A DNA stretch of 64,000 bases from Moorena sp. SIOASIH (GTDB lineage Bacteria; Cyanobacteriota; Cyanobacteriia; Cyanobacteriales; Coleofasciculaceae), in assembly GCF_010671925.1 (NCBI RefSeq), contig NZ_JAAHIH010000003.1, forward strand, positions 434,001-498,000, given 5' to 3'. Positions 18,644-26,817 of the stretch are shown in pieces. The notes beneath the pieces are model-generated. The model was not told the DNA's origin and did no database searches. It saw only the letters and a list, made by a program, of their open reading frames with translations. Within the stretch, counting starts at the first letter, position 1, and each line of letters opens with the position of its first letter. The translations under genes were made by a program, and so were the position numbers.

Positions 18644-19454
18644 AGGAAATGTTTGGCTTTGTGGTAGCGCGGTTGTGGATATGATTTAGATATCGCCCAC
18701 TGTATATTATAATTCCTAATTTTCAAGCTTCAACAGTACAGTTTTTCCACATTTACGAAACTAGGGTATGGGGAAAACGCGTTCTCGGTAATGGCTACTG
18801 GGTAACTGACTACTGACACCACACGTAAGCATTCAGCCGTCAGCTGTCAGCTTAAAATAAATCTCGTTCGCGTAGCGTGCGCCGTTCCCGTAGCATGGGA
18901 AACGGTCGAATTTAATAGTTCGAGATTAATGAAAATTGAAAGTATGGAAGCCCATCTAAGCATATGCTGATACGCGACACGCTGATAGCTGAATGCTTAC
19001 CACCACACTACTTGATATCTTTGCTTAGTTCAGTAAGGCCGTTGATTGTGCCTTGCCCACGGAGCTTTTGGTTATTGGTTGAGGGTCAGTTCTAAGCAAC
19101 TGGGCTGACCGCTGATATAGCACTACCCATTTAGATGTTTGACATTCCTAAACTCCGAAACGTAAGTAATCGCTTACTTGCGGACTTGCGGACTTGCGGA
19201 CTTGCGGACTTGCGCGTAGCGCTATAGCTGACTACTCGCCACTTGGTATCACTATATATTAAGTTTTAAAAAGATTTGGGAAAGCCAAAGAGTTCTGCTC
19301 AAAGGATCTCAAATAACAAAACCAGAAGCACACGCCCTAGAGCACCGAGCTATTACAAGGCTATTACAAGTTGCGGAGATTGATTTTACCTTGGTTCCTG
19401 ATTAGCTGAATAGCTATCATTTCATAATAACATAATTATGATTTTAGAGCATGT
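18644..19454. other. intergenic stretch with MITE and GCGGACTT repeats
   Basis: No gene is seen. It contains the MITE at 18825-19000, five copies of CTTGCGGA (about 19175-19210) ending in a GCGCGTAGCGCTATAG dispersed-repeat fragment, and 200 bp of unassigned AT-rich sequence. Confidence 0.55.
18825..19000. mobile_element. 176-bp MITE, GTAAGCATTCAG family, with 8-bp target duplication
   Basis: Terminal inverted repeats GTAAGCATTCAG / CTGAATGCTTAC are perfect. The 8 bases on each side are identical (CACCACAC at 18817-18824 and 19001-19008), the mark of a transposition event. The interior carries a dispersed repeat (about 18865-18905) and shares TTAATAGTTCGAGATTAATGA with the copy at 12108. There is no coding capacity, so a transposase must act in trans. 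Confidence 0.88.
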
Positions 19455-19857
19455 TTGACACTCCCCGTCCTATAAGGACGGGGATTCTTACTTCAACGAG
19501 CTGTCTTGCCAAACCAGGTCGGAACCAGGAAAGGTAGAGGACAATTCTCCCTAAGAGTTTAGATCTTATAGATCTAGGTTTCGGTGTGCCCCACCGTACC
19601 TTACCTTTTTTTTACATATAGATAGATACTTTTTTTATCTAATTTTTTTTCATAGACGTTTAAGTCGTTAGACCAAATTACGCAATATGTATCTCTTACA
19701 TATTTTTTACGTTGTCTACTTATCATTAGATAGTATTTATCTAGTTTTTTATTTTTTGTTTATAATTTTATTATAACACGCAGTGCGAAAAGTGTCAAGT
19801 TTTAACTTAAAAAGAAAGCCTTCCTATAAGGACGGGGCTTTAAACCCAAAATTTTTG
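19455..19857 (-). mobile_element. 403-bp internally deleted IS200/IS605 tnpB element
   Basis: Read on the minus strand, it starts directly after TTAC (complement of 19858-19861), the target used by other elements here. It has a left-end hairpin with AAGCCCCGTCC..AGGAAGGCTT, and a right end that reads ATCCCCGTCC-TTATA-GGACGGGGA then GTGTCAA. Near the right end there are remnants of the TnpB C-terminus (GGTGGGGCACACC). Most of tnpB is gone, but the promoter and both ends remain. Confidence 0.75.
19770..19798 (-). promoter_or_regulatory. perfect consensus promoter inside the deleted tnpB element
   Basis: On the minus strand TTGACA (19798-19793), a 17-bp spacer and TATAAT (19775-19770) match the sigma70 consensus at every position. 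Transcription would run through the right end into flanking DNA. Confidence 0.7.
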
Positions 19858-20061
19858 GTAACTTTGTTAGTCTGTCAAAGGTAATTAGTCTAAGCTAAGA
19901 GATTTTCCTGCCGTTGGGATAGGCGTGAAGCGGAACTATTGCAGAATAGAAATCGCCCATGGTGTTCTGTTATGATTAGAATTACTCCGAACCAACACTC
20001 GCTCCTTATCGCTCTAGTTCATTGGTCAGAGTCTTTAGTGCATTTTTCGCGGGTCTCCCAA

Positions 20062-20931
20062 TTAGCTGTGCAGTGTTTTACTAGTTCCCTCACACTTTTG
20101 TTTGTGTTTGTTCAACTGACTTCTCACCCCTAAAACCCCAATAGCTAGTAACCCCAATACAGAGCTTGGTTCTGGAACTGAGGTAGGATCAGTTGGTTGT
20201 GGAACGGAGGGGGGATCTGGTTGTGGAACGGAGGGGGGATCTGGTTGTGGAACGGAGGGGGGATCAGTTGGTTCGAGTCTGACTACATTGACATTATCGA
20301 TTAGTACTCCTGAATCAAAGGCACCATCCCCAACATCTGTCACACCTATGGTGACAGTGTAAGTTCCAGAGGCAGCAATTGTCTGAGAGTAGGTGCTAAA
20401 ACCAGTTTCATTCACAAACGGTGTCATGGAATCAGCTAATACTGAGAAGGTATCAGCCAAATCCTTCACCTGACCGGAAATTCCCACAAAAGCGAAGTCA
20501 TTAAAATATTCGGAACCGAAATCATCTGTGAGGAAGTTGTAATCGAAATTAAGAACATCTCCTGCTTCTGCTGTAAAGCTAGTTCTGATTGCTGATCCTT
20601 CAAACACCTCCCCCTTTCCCGTGCCCAGATTATCCAGTGCTGTAATGTTCAGCTCTAGAAAATCGGCTAGCTCCATGAAGTTCTCTTGTTCCTGGGGAAG
20701 GAATGTATCTAGCTGGGCATAGAAACTGCCGTCAGTAGGTTTACTACCAAAACCTGCGGTGCGCACAGAAGCACTGCCCAATGTTTCCCAGCCCGTAAAA
20801 TCGTTTTCAAAACTACCATTAGTGATGATGATGGCTGAGGCAGGATTAGTATCAAATAGACTGGCCACACCGATTAGGCTGACAATACCTGTTCTCAAAG
20901 AGAAGCACTTGTGGTTTTTAAGGTGAAACAT
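20062..20931 (-). CDS. PEP-CTERM-anchored secreted protein, DUF642-like
   Basis: The 289-aa protein has a signal peptide (about 1-33, ending NPASA). A jelly-roll-like domain beginning ITNGSFENDFTGWETLG follows, and GTYTVTIGVTDVGDGAFDSGVLIDNVNV is typical of DUF642/choice-of-anchor carbohydrate-binding folds. Next is a spacer of four PPSVPQPD-type repeats, then the sorting signal SVPEPSSVLGLLAIGVLGVRSQ with a basic tail. PEP-CTERM proteins are processed by an exosortase and displayed or released outside the cell, often with exopolysaccharide. The 24-bp spacer repeats are nearly identical, so their number may change. The C-terminal tail after the anchor is about 15 residues longer than usual. 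Confidence 0.8.
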   Translation of the reverse strand: MFHLKNHKCFSLRTGIVSLIGVASLFDTNPASAIIITNGSFENDFTGWETLGSASVRTAGFGSKPTDGSFYAQLDTFLPQEQENFMELADFLELNITALDNLGTGKGEVFEGSAIRTSFTAEAGDVLNFDYNFLTDDFGSEYFNDFAFVGISGQVKDLADTFSVLADSMTPFVNETGFSTYSQTIAASGTYTVTIGVTDVGDGAFDSGVLIDNVNVVRLEPTDPPSVPQPDPPSVPQPDPPSVPQPTDPTSVPEPSSVLGLLAIGVLGVRSQLNKHKQKCEGTSKTLHS

Positions 20932-21122
20932 ATTTATTATCTTTGTTGAGAACTAGAGATTAGTCATTGGTAGATGCTTCCCAGTTCCAAAGTGGAGATT
21001 TTTTCCGAGTAGACGCTCTTAACCCATCTGACAGTCTTGAGTTGAAGACTGACCGGATTGCTGATTGGTTCCACACGTAACCTCGAAGCTGATCTTGACA
21101 ATCCTAAATCACCTGTGGTTAA

Positions 21123-21593
21123 TCATCCGATGAAAAAATCACCATCTTCTTGAATATCTATAGTTATATCGTTTGCATTAACATCTTTCAGGATAGCTAA
21201 TGTTCTGAAGGGGGTGTTGCCTTGAAGACCATCTGAATCTACTTGAATATAAGTATCTGAACCAAACTGATGAATTTGCAACCAATCTCCAAGATTGGCA
21301 TCTGAATTCAAACCTTCGTTGTGAACAAGATCCCAAAAGAAACCAGAGGTTAGAACCACAATATCTTCATCGTTAGGATCGAAATCTTCGATGATGTCCC
21401 TCTTCTGATCAAAGTCACTATACCAGATCACATCACGAGAGTTATCATCACCAGGGTTGATAATGTCACCTGCGAGACCTCCGGATATACTGTCAGCCCC
21501 CTCTCCGGCCTTGATATCATCTCGCGAATCGGTACCTTCGATCAAGTCGTGGTTATCTGTTCCAATTAATTGATTATTAAGTCTGGTACTCAT
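21123..21593 (-). CDS. small RTX-type calcium-binding protein, candidate type I secretion substrate
   Basis: The 156-aa acidic protein has no signal peptide. Residues 5-55 carry degenerate RTX nonapeptides (LIGTDNHDLIEGTDSRD, GEGADSISGGLAGD). The second half (DVIWYSDFDQKRDIIEDFDPNDEDIVVL, DTYIQVDSDG, FRTLAILKDVNANDI) matches the C-terminal target regions of type I secreted RTX proteins. These normally stay unfolded in the cell and fold on binding calcium outside. It is encoded 3 kb upstream of a PpiC/ABC/HlyD export locus on the same strand, so it is a plausible cargo, which is inference. It is short for an RTX protein and carries no catalytic domain. Confidence 0.72.
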   Translation of the reverse strand: MSTRLNNQLIGTDNHDLIEGTDSRDDIKAGEGADSISGGLAGDIINPGDDNSRDVIWYSDFDQKRDIIEDFDPNDEDIVVLTSGFFWDLVHNEGLNSDANLGDWLQIHQFGSDTYIQVDSDGLQGNTPFRTLAILKDVNANDITIDIQEDGDFFIG

Positions 21594-21746
21594 AAGTGTT
21601 TAGTATGTGCTAACTCTGTGGGTTTTGATTGTTTTAATCCTTGAATTTTAAGTCATTAGCAGAGGCATATTTTTCTCTATTAACGAGAAAAAAAATTACT
21701 GCTAATGATGGTTTAGAGTGGCAGCACACCCAGGAATAACTCTCCT

Positions 21747-21774
21747 CAAGGAGAAAAATTAATTTTTCTCCTTG
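21747..21774. promoter_or_regulatory. perfect 28-bp palindrome
   Basis: CAAGGAGAAAAATT is followed immediately by its exact reverse complement. It lies about 150 bp upstream of the RTX gene start. It could be an operator or a transcript hairpin; the sequence does not decide. Confidence 0.45.
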
Positions 21775-22275
21775 TCCATAAAAACCAGATAAATTCTAAC
21801 TCAAAACTTGGCATAAAAAACCTTTTTTTTTTCTAAAAATTTTGTTCATTCATAATCTTTACCAACAGTTTAAAATTATTTAGATTTTGTGTGTAACTTG
21901 TGAAGTTATTTGATAATAACGCCAGGTCAAGTGGTGATGCCTATTATTAGTTTTTCAATCCAGTTAGAGGAAAATCCGGAATACTTGTCTGATAGTTTTT
22001 CTGGTTAGATCACAATTGTTATCACAATTGTATAGGCAAGAGGGAGAAGCGAAGGGAGGATAAGCGTGTCAAAATCGTAAAAAGGGTAAAAATAATAATA
22101 GGGATAATAGGGATAATAGGGATAATAGGGATAAGTTATACCAATTTCATTTATTCGAGCTACAGATGCTGAGCAGGTATAAGTTACAGGTTGCAGGTGA
22201 TTAGGTTACAGGTTACTAAGCTACTGTGCATTTAATTGGCATATTTTATACAGGACTTACGCACAGACGCCATGG

Positions 22276-22305
22276 GTAGGGTGGGCAAAACCTTGCCCAC
22301 CCTAC
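22276..22305. mobile_element. minimal 30-bp GTAGGGTGGGC MITE
   Basis: Perfect 11-bp ends GTAGGGTGGGC / GCCCACCCTAC enclose only 8 bp (AAAACCTT). It is the shortest member of the family in the window. Confidence 0.75.
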
Positions 22306-22391
22306 AGGTAGCTGTTCTTGAGTATGCAAATTAGCTCGGTGACAGCTGAAACTTTCAACAGCACCACCTTAAACCTTAAACCTTAAACCTT

Positions 22392-22447
22392 GGCCTTTCG
22401 GCCACGCTACGGGAACAACCTTGGCCTTTCGGCCACGCTACGGGAAC
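22392..22447. repeat. two tandem 25-bp small dispersed repeats
   Basis: Two copies of GGCCTTTCGGCC followed by ACGCTACGGGAAC, separated by AACCTT. The preceding ACCTTAA units resemble the GGTTGAAGG repeats that accompany this element elsewhere. Confidence 0.85.
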
Positions 22448-22801
22448 AACCTTTAACCTTAAAAATTCAATCCAACTTGATTCATTAATTTATAGCAATA
22501 GGTATGGAAATTGCTACCATAACCGACCATTACATCTTGCCCATAGGCAATGACCTAGTTTTGAGCAGACCCATATTCAGTGAGGATCTACACAGGGAGT
22601 GAATCAGGCCACTGGCAAAGAGAGACAATGGTTTTAGGCAACATCAGGAAGGAATTAGGGAAGGCAGACAAGGGGGATAAAGGGGCAGTGTTGTCTTTCC
22701 ACTCTTATCTCTGTTCCCGCTCTTGCCCCAGAAAAGAATTTCTGATCAAGGTCTCCTCTACTCCAGATTGAGTGTGCCATTGACCGATAACCCAAGCCTC
22801 G

Positions 22802-24265
22802 ATGGTGATGATTTTGCCAAAAAAGCCGTCTGATTCGTCTATCCCCTGGTTTAGCATTGGCATAACTGCCATTGTTTTACTGTCACTCACCCTACGATTT
22901 TGGGGACTGGGTCGATTTAATCGCCTGGTATTCGACGAAGTTTACTACGCTATATTTGCCAATAACTACTTAACCGGTACTTCCTTTTTCAATCCCCATC
23001 CTCCCCTAAGTCAGTACATCATTGCCATTGGCATCTGGATTGGCTCTCACCTCCCCTTTGGACAGGATACGGTTAACGACCTGACTGGTTCCTTACGCTC
23101 TACCTGGAGTTACCGATGGCTGAATGCCCTGACGGGTTCTTTGATTCCGATTGTAGTCGCGGCTCTGGCTTATCAACTCAATCGATGTCGCAGCTATGCT
23201 TTGATTGCTGCTCTGTTCGCAGCTACTGATGGTTTATTCCTGGTAGAATCCCGCTATGCCCTCAACAATATATATTTAGTAATCTTGGGATTACTGGGTC
23301 AGTTGTTTTTCCTTCTGGCTCTGAATCATCACGCTGCAAAACGCTGGCTGATGCTAATCCTATCTGGTGTCTTTTTTGGTGCTTCCGCAGGGATTAAGTG
23401 GAATGGCTTGTGGTTTTTGTTAGGCATTTATATAGTATGGGCTGTGGCTTGGGTATGGCAATTATTCAGAAGCTATTTTGGGCAGACAACCCGTACTCGC
23501 CCCATACCATCCTTAAGCCATCCATTACAAAACCTGACCCAACTGAATGTCGGGCACATCCTGCTGAACTTGGTGATTTTACCAGCTGTCACCTACAGCC
23601 TGCTGTGGATTCCTCACTTACTGATGAATCCTAGCCCTGGATTCTGGGAGTCTCAAGTCAAAATTTTAACCTTCCATCAAAATGTGGGCAGTGGCACTGA
23701 CGTCCATCCTTACTGTTCCAGGTGGTATAGTTGGCTGTTAATGTGGCGTCCAATTGCTTACTTCTATCAGACTGCTAGTCACACCCCTGAGGCTGTTCCC
23801 ACTGACTTCCCCTTATCGGCTGGTGCGAGCAATGTAATCTATGATGTCCATGCCATGGGGAATCCTTTCCTATGGTGGCTCTCGACTACAGCAATTTTGT
23901 TGCTGCTGCTGCTGTTAACCCAACGCATCTTAGAAGGGGTGGGCTGGAAATCCATACCAACTTCCTATACCTGGATTACCCTTTATTTGATCGTAAACTA
24001 CGCCGCTAACCTATTGCCTTGGACGAAAGTGACTCGCTGCACATTTCTTTATCATTATATGGGAGCTTCAGTGTTTTCTGGATTAGCACTGGCTTGGCTA
24101 GTTGACCGCTGGCTACACAGTGAGCAAAACCAGTATCGTAGTGCTGGTGTCACCGTAATCTTAGTAGTTGTACTAGCTTTTATATTCTGGTTACCAATTT
24201 ACTTAGGTCTACCCTTGTCTGGGTCAGGGTATCACCTGCGGATGTGGTTCCGGTCCTGGATTTAG
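22802..24265 (+). CDS. GT39-type dolichyl-phosphate-mannose-protein mannosyltransferase-like protein
   Basis: The 487-aa polytopic protein has about ten membrane helices. The first loop carries RLVFDEVYYA (D45 and E46), the conserved acidic pair of PMT-type C-family glycosyltransferases, followed by NPHPPLSQYIIAIG. A later loop has the WKSWYSWLLMWRP-like stretch (YSWLLMWRPIAYFYQ), and VNYAANLLPW and YHYMGASVFSG lie near the C terminus. Such enzymes transfer mannose from a polyprenyl-phosphate donor to proteins on the outer face of the membrane. The upstream stretch is non-coding, and a tnpB element begins 14 bp after the stop. Two start codons (22802 and 22808) are possible. Confidence 0.82.
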   Translation: MVMILPKKPSDSSIPWFSIGITAIVLLSLTLRFWGLGRFNRLVFDEVYYAIFANNYLTGTSFFNPHPPLSQYIIAIGIWIGSHLPFGQDTVNDLTGSLRSTWSYRWLNALTGSLIPIVVAALAYQLNRCRSYALIAALFAATDGLFLVESRYALNNIYLVILGLLGQLFFLLALNHHAAKRWLMLILSGVFFGASAGIKWNGLWFLLGIYIVWAVAWVWQLFRSYFGQTTRTRPIPSLSHPLQNLTQLNVGHILLNLVILPAVTYSLLWIPHLLMNPSPGFWESQVKILTFHQNVGSGTDVHPYCSRWYSWLLMWRPIAYFYQTASHTPEAVPTDFPLSAGASNVIYDVHAMGNPFLWWLSTTAILLLLLLLTQRILEGVGWKSIPTSYTWITLYLIVNYAANLLPWTKVTRCTFLYHYMGASVFSGLALAWLVDRWLHSEQNQYRSAGVTVILVVVLAFIFWLPIYLGLPLSGSGYHLRMWFRSWI

Positions 24266-24352
24266 GGACAATTTTTTACCAAAACCGCGTCCAAAGCCCC
24301 TAGATTTATCTATGGGGATGTAGGACGCTGGGGAATAAATTCCCCTATCCTA

Positions 24353-24381
24353 TTGACAGTTTATCACGGAATAGCTATGAT
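24353..24381 (+). promoter_or_regulatory. tnpB promoter
   Basis: TTGACA (24353-24358) and TATGAT (24376-24381) are 17 bp apart, 27 bp before the tnpB ATG. Confidence 0.65.
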
Positions 24382-24408
24382 AAAAATGTAGCGTCAAGAG
24401 GTCGATAG

Positions 24409-25623
24409 ATGCCAGTCGTTTTTGAGTTTAAAGCCAAAGGGAAAGCCGCTCAGTACACAGCCATAGATGAAGCAATTAGAACGGGTCAGTTTATCCGCAA
24501 TAAATGCCTAAGACTCTGGATGGATGTTAAAGCAACATCTAGAAATGACTTGTACAAACACTGCAAAGTGTTGGCTCATCAGTTCCCTTTTGCTAAAAAA
24601 TTAAACTCAACTGCCCGGCAAGCGATGTCAGAAAGAACATGGGCATCCATCTCTCGATTCTATGAGAATTGTAAGAAGAAAGTCCCCGGGAAAAAGGGAT
24701 ATCCTCAGTTTAAGCATAACTCTCGTTCTGTCGAGTACAAGCAAAGTGGTTGGAAGCTTTCCCCAAACCGGAAGCAAATTACTTTCACCGATAAGATTGG
24801 AATTGGGAAGTTAAAGCTTAAAGGGACTTGGGATCTACACTTCTATCAAATTAAGCAAATCAAACGGGTTAGGTTAATCAAACGAGCCGATGGCTATTAT
24901 GTCCAGTTCTTAATCGATACTGAATTGACTCAGAAAGTTGAAGCAACAGGGCATAATGTAGGTCTAGATGTAGGGTTGAAAGAATTCTACACGGATTCAG
25001 ACGGTAACACAGAACCTAACCCTCGATTCTACAGAAAAAGCGAGAAACGGTTGAAATTCTATCAGCGTCGCGTTTCTCGTAAGAAAAAAGGCAGTGCCAA
25101 CCGCAAAAAAGCCATTAATAAACTGGGTAGAGTACACCTCAAAATAAGTAGGCAACGTGAAGAACATGCTAAGAGAGTAGCGCGTTGCGTAGTCCTGTCT
25201 AACGACGTGGTAGCCTATGAAGATTTGAGGATTAAGAATCTGGTCAAGAATCATTGTCTTGCCAAGTCAATTAATGATGCAGGTTGGTATCAATTCAGAA
25301 AATGGTTAGAGTATTTTGGGAGCAAATTTGGTAAAGCGACGGTGGCTGTCAACCCAGCATATACCAGTCAAAATTGTTCAAATTGTGAAACCACAGTCAA
25401 AAAGTCACTATCCACTAGAACTCATGTTTGCAAATGTGGATGTGAGTTAGATTCGCCGAAGGCGACGCTACGCGAACGTGATCACAACGCTGCTATCAAT
25501 ATTCTGAGTTTAGCCATAGGTACTGTGGGGCACACAGGAACCTTGCTCATAGAGCGAAACGCTTCGGGAGATTCAACCTCTACAGAGGTTGACGCAAGTC
25601 AATCTCAGCAAGTCGGGTCATAG
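24409..25623 (+). CDS. tnpB: TnpB with 24-bp insertion at RuvC-III
   Basis: The 404-aa protein has the N-terminal TnpB domain (AIRTGQFIRNKCLRLW), RuvC-I VGLDVGLKEFYTDSDG with the catalytic Asp, RuvC-II VVAYEDLRIKN with Glu, and a Zn finger NCSNCETT..VCKCGC. At RuvC-III the related TnpB at 49910 reads CQLDRDHNAAKNIL. Here the sequence is CELD, then eight extra residues SPKATLRE, then RDHNAAINIL. The insert is exactly the 24-bp dispersed repeat at 25453-25476. It sits between the Zn finger and the catalytic Asp, so activity is doubtful although the frame and Asp survive. The promoter and both IS ends are intact. Confidence 0.9.
   Translation: MPVVFEFKAKGKAAQYTAIDEAIRTGQFIRNKCLRLWMDVKATSRNDLYKHCKVLAHQFPFAKKLNSTARQAMSERTWASISRFYENCKKKVPGKKGYPQFKHNSRSVEYKQSGWKLSPNRKQITFTDKIGIGKLKLKGTWDLHFYQIKQIKRVRLIKRADGYYVQFLIDTELTQKVEATGHNVGLDVGLKEFYTDSDGNTEPNPRFYRKSEKRLKFYQRRVSRKKKGSANRKKAINKLGRVHLKISRQREEHAKRVARCVVLSNDVVAYEDLRIKNLVKNHCLAKSINDAGWYQFRKWLEYFGSKFGKATVAVNPAYTSQNCSNCETTVKKSLSTRTHVCKCGCELDSPKATLRERDHNAAINILSLAIGTVGHTGTLLIERNASGDSTSTEVDASQSQQVGS
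25453..25476. repeat. 24-bp small dispersed repeat inside tnpB
   Basis: TCGCCGAAGGCG followed by ACGCTACGCGAA. It has the same half ACGCTACGCGAA as the copies at 42313 and 63738. Excising it restores the LDRDHNAA motif exactly. Confidence 0.9.
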
Positions 25624-25751
25624 AACGAAGAATCCCCCGTGCTTTAGCCACCGGGAGTGTCAATATCAGGGTTCAGCACCTAATGAAACCGAAACAGCCT
25701 TAAAATAAGTGGCTTTCAAAGATATCACTTAAAGCACTTTAAAATTGGCTA

Positions 25752-26456
25752 TTACCAATTAACATCTTTCGCCTTTCGTTTCCACAACAGTTTTAGTCCT
25801 GCGACTAAACCTAAGCCAAGGGGAGTCGCGGGTTCTGGTACTGACTCTGGTGTGTAGTCGTAAGTAACCTGAACATCCCCTTGGGCTTTTGTTGCGATCG
25901 CATTGAGTATATTAGCGGTTCCGTTAATAATTGATATGGTTTTCGCAGAGAAGAAAAAGTCTAGGGGTTCAGTGCCCAGGAATGCATTAAACACGGAACC
26001 ATTTGTGAAGGTCTTCTGACCGGATACATTAGCGGTTAGTCCGATAAATGAAACTGCAGACTCACCCTGAAAATCTAATGTGCCATCATAGGCAGCGACT
26101 TGGGCTGAATCTCGTACTGTTGCTGTCTGTGTGAACAGGGTTGTATTATTTGCTCCGACCAATGTGAATAAGCCTTCCAGATTCCAAGTCAGAGTTGCTG
26201 GCTTTGCGTCTAGGCTTTCGCTCCGTGCGTCTCCTGACATTAGCCCGTTAAATTCTATGGTCACGGCATCAAGGGTACCGAGACTGGTGTCGAACGGGTT
26301 GATAACAGGTGTGAGAGGCTCGTCAGTAATATTTGTCGGCATCAGTGGCACTGATGCGGATTGAACGATCGTGGCACTCTTAGCTGCAGTAGTAGTTGCC
26401 ACAATACTGGTTAAGACAGAAACAGTAGCTACGCAAATCAGATATTTAGTTTTCAT
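25752..26456 (-). CDS. PEP-CTERM protein, choice-of-anchor type
   Basis: The 234-aa protein has a signal peptide (MKTKYLICVATVSVLTSIVA.., cleavage near AKSA), a beta-rich body containing FDTSLGTLDAVTIEFNG and a C-terminal sorting signal ESVPEPATPLGLGLVAGLKLLWKRK. The early 'P..I.PFD.SLGTL..V' pattern is typical of choice-of-anchor E domains. It is expected to be exported and anchored or shed via an exosortase-like system. It stands alone, separated from the tnpB element by 90 bp and from the helicase by 360 bp. No enzymatic motif is visible. Confidence 0.8.
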   Translation of the reverse strand: MKTKYLICVATVSVLTSIVATTTAAKSATIVQSASVPLMPTNITDEPLTPVINPFDTSLGTLDAVTIEFNGLMSGDARSESLDAKPATLTWNLEGLFTLVGANNTTLFTQTATVRDSAQVAAYDGTLDFQGESAVSFIGLTANVSGQKTFTNGSVFNAFLGTEPLDFFFSAKTISIINGTANILNAIATKAQGDVQVTYDYTPESVPEPATPLGLGLVAGLKLLWKRKAKDVNW

Positions 26457-26817
26457 TGATGTGAAATTAAATCTTCATTTACAAATGAATCATTTTTTTT
26501 TGTGAATGGCAATTTTATTTTTGGGTATTTATGGCATTTTTTTTAAAAATAATCAGAAAATTTTCGGATTGCTTTTTTGATGAGTTTTGGTAATTTTTCG
26601 CACTTTTAACTCGACTATTTTTTTTGATTAGAGAAAAAATAACAAACCATATTTATGGGTATAATAAACCTCTGAAAGCTTGCAGATTAACTATCTAAAT
26701 TAGAGGCTTAAAAGCTGATATAAAATTCGGTTAATTACTTCCAAAATAGTCCCTGTCTTTTTGTTAATCGGTAAACTTAAAGTTTAAAATTGTCAGGAAT
26801 CAATTAACCATTAACCA
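26457..26817. other. AT-rich intergenic stretch
   Basis: It shows T-rich tracts (26490-26640) that may include the promoter of the PEP-CTERM gene, and four AACCATTA units (26805-26835) that run into the helicase 3' end. No gene is seen. Confidence 0.5.

Larger units (their letters stand above)
21594..22801. other. intergenic stretch with palindrome and several repeats
   Basis: No convincing gene. Contents: a perfect 28-bp palindrome (21747-21774), TTTTTT tracts, a doubled ATCACAATTGT (22012-22032), four copies of GGGATAATA (22101-22136), a 30-bp MITE remnant (22276-22305), four ACCTTAA units (22366-22390) and two dispersed repeats (22392-22447). 22460-22800 is unassigned. Confidence 0.55.
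24280..25663 (+). mobile_element. IS200/IS605 tnpB-only element, inserted after TTAC
   Basis: The left end follows TTAC (24276-24279) and holds two hairpins (CCCCTAG..CTATGGGG and GGGGAATA..TTCCCC). The right end is a CCCCCGTGC..CCACCGGGAG hairpin ending GTGTCAA at 25663. There is no tnpA. The end motifs match the elements at 31371 and 32961. Confidence 0.8.
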
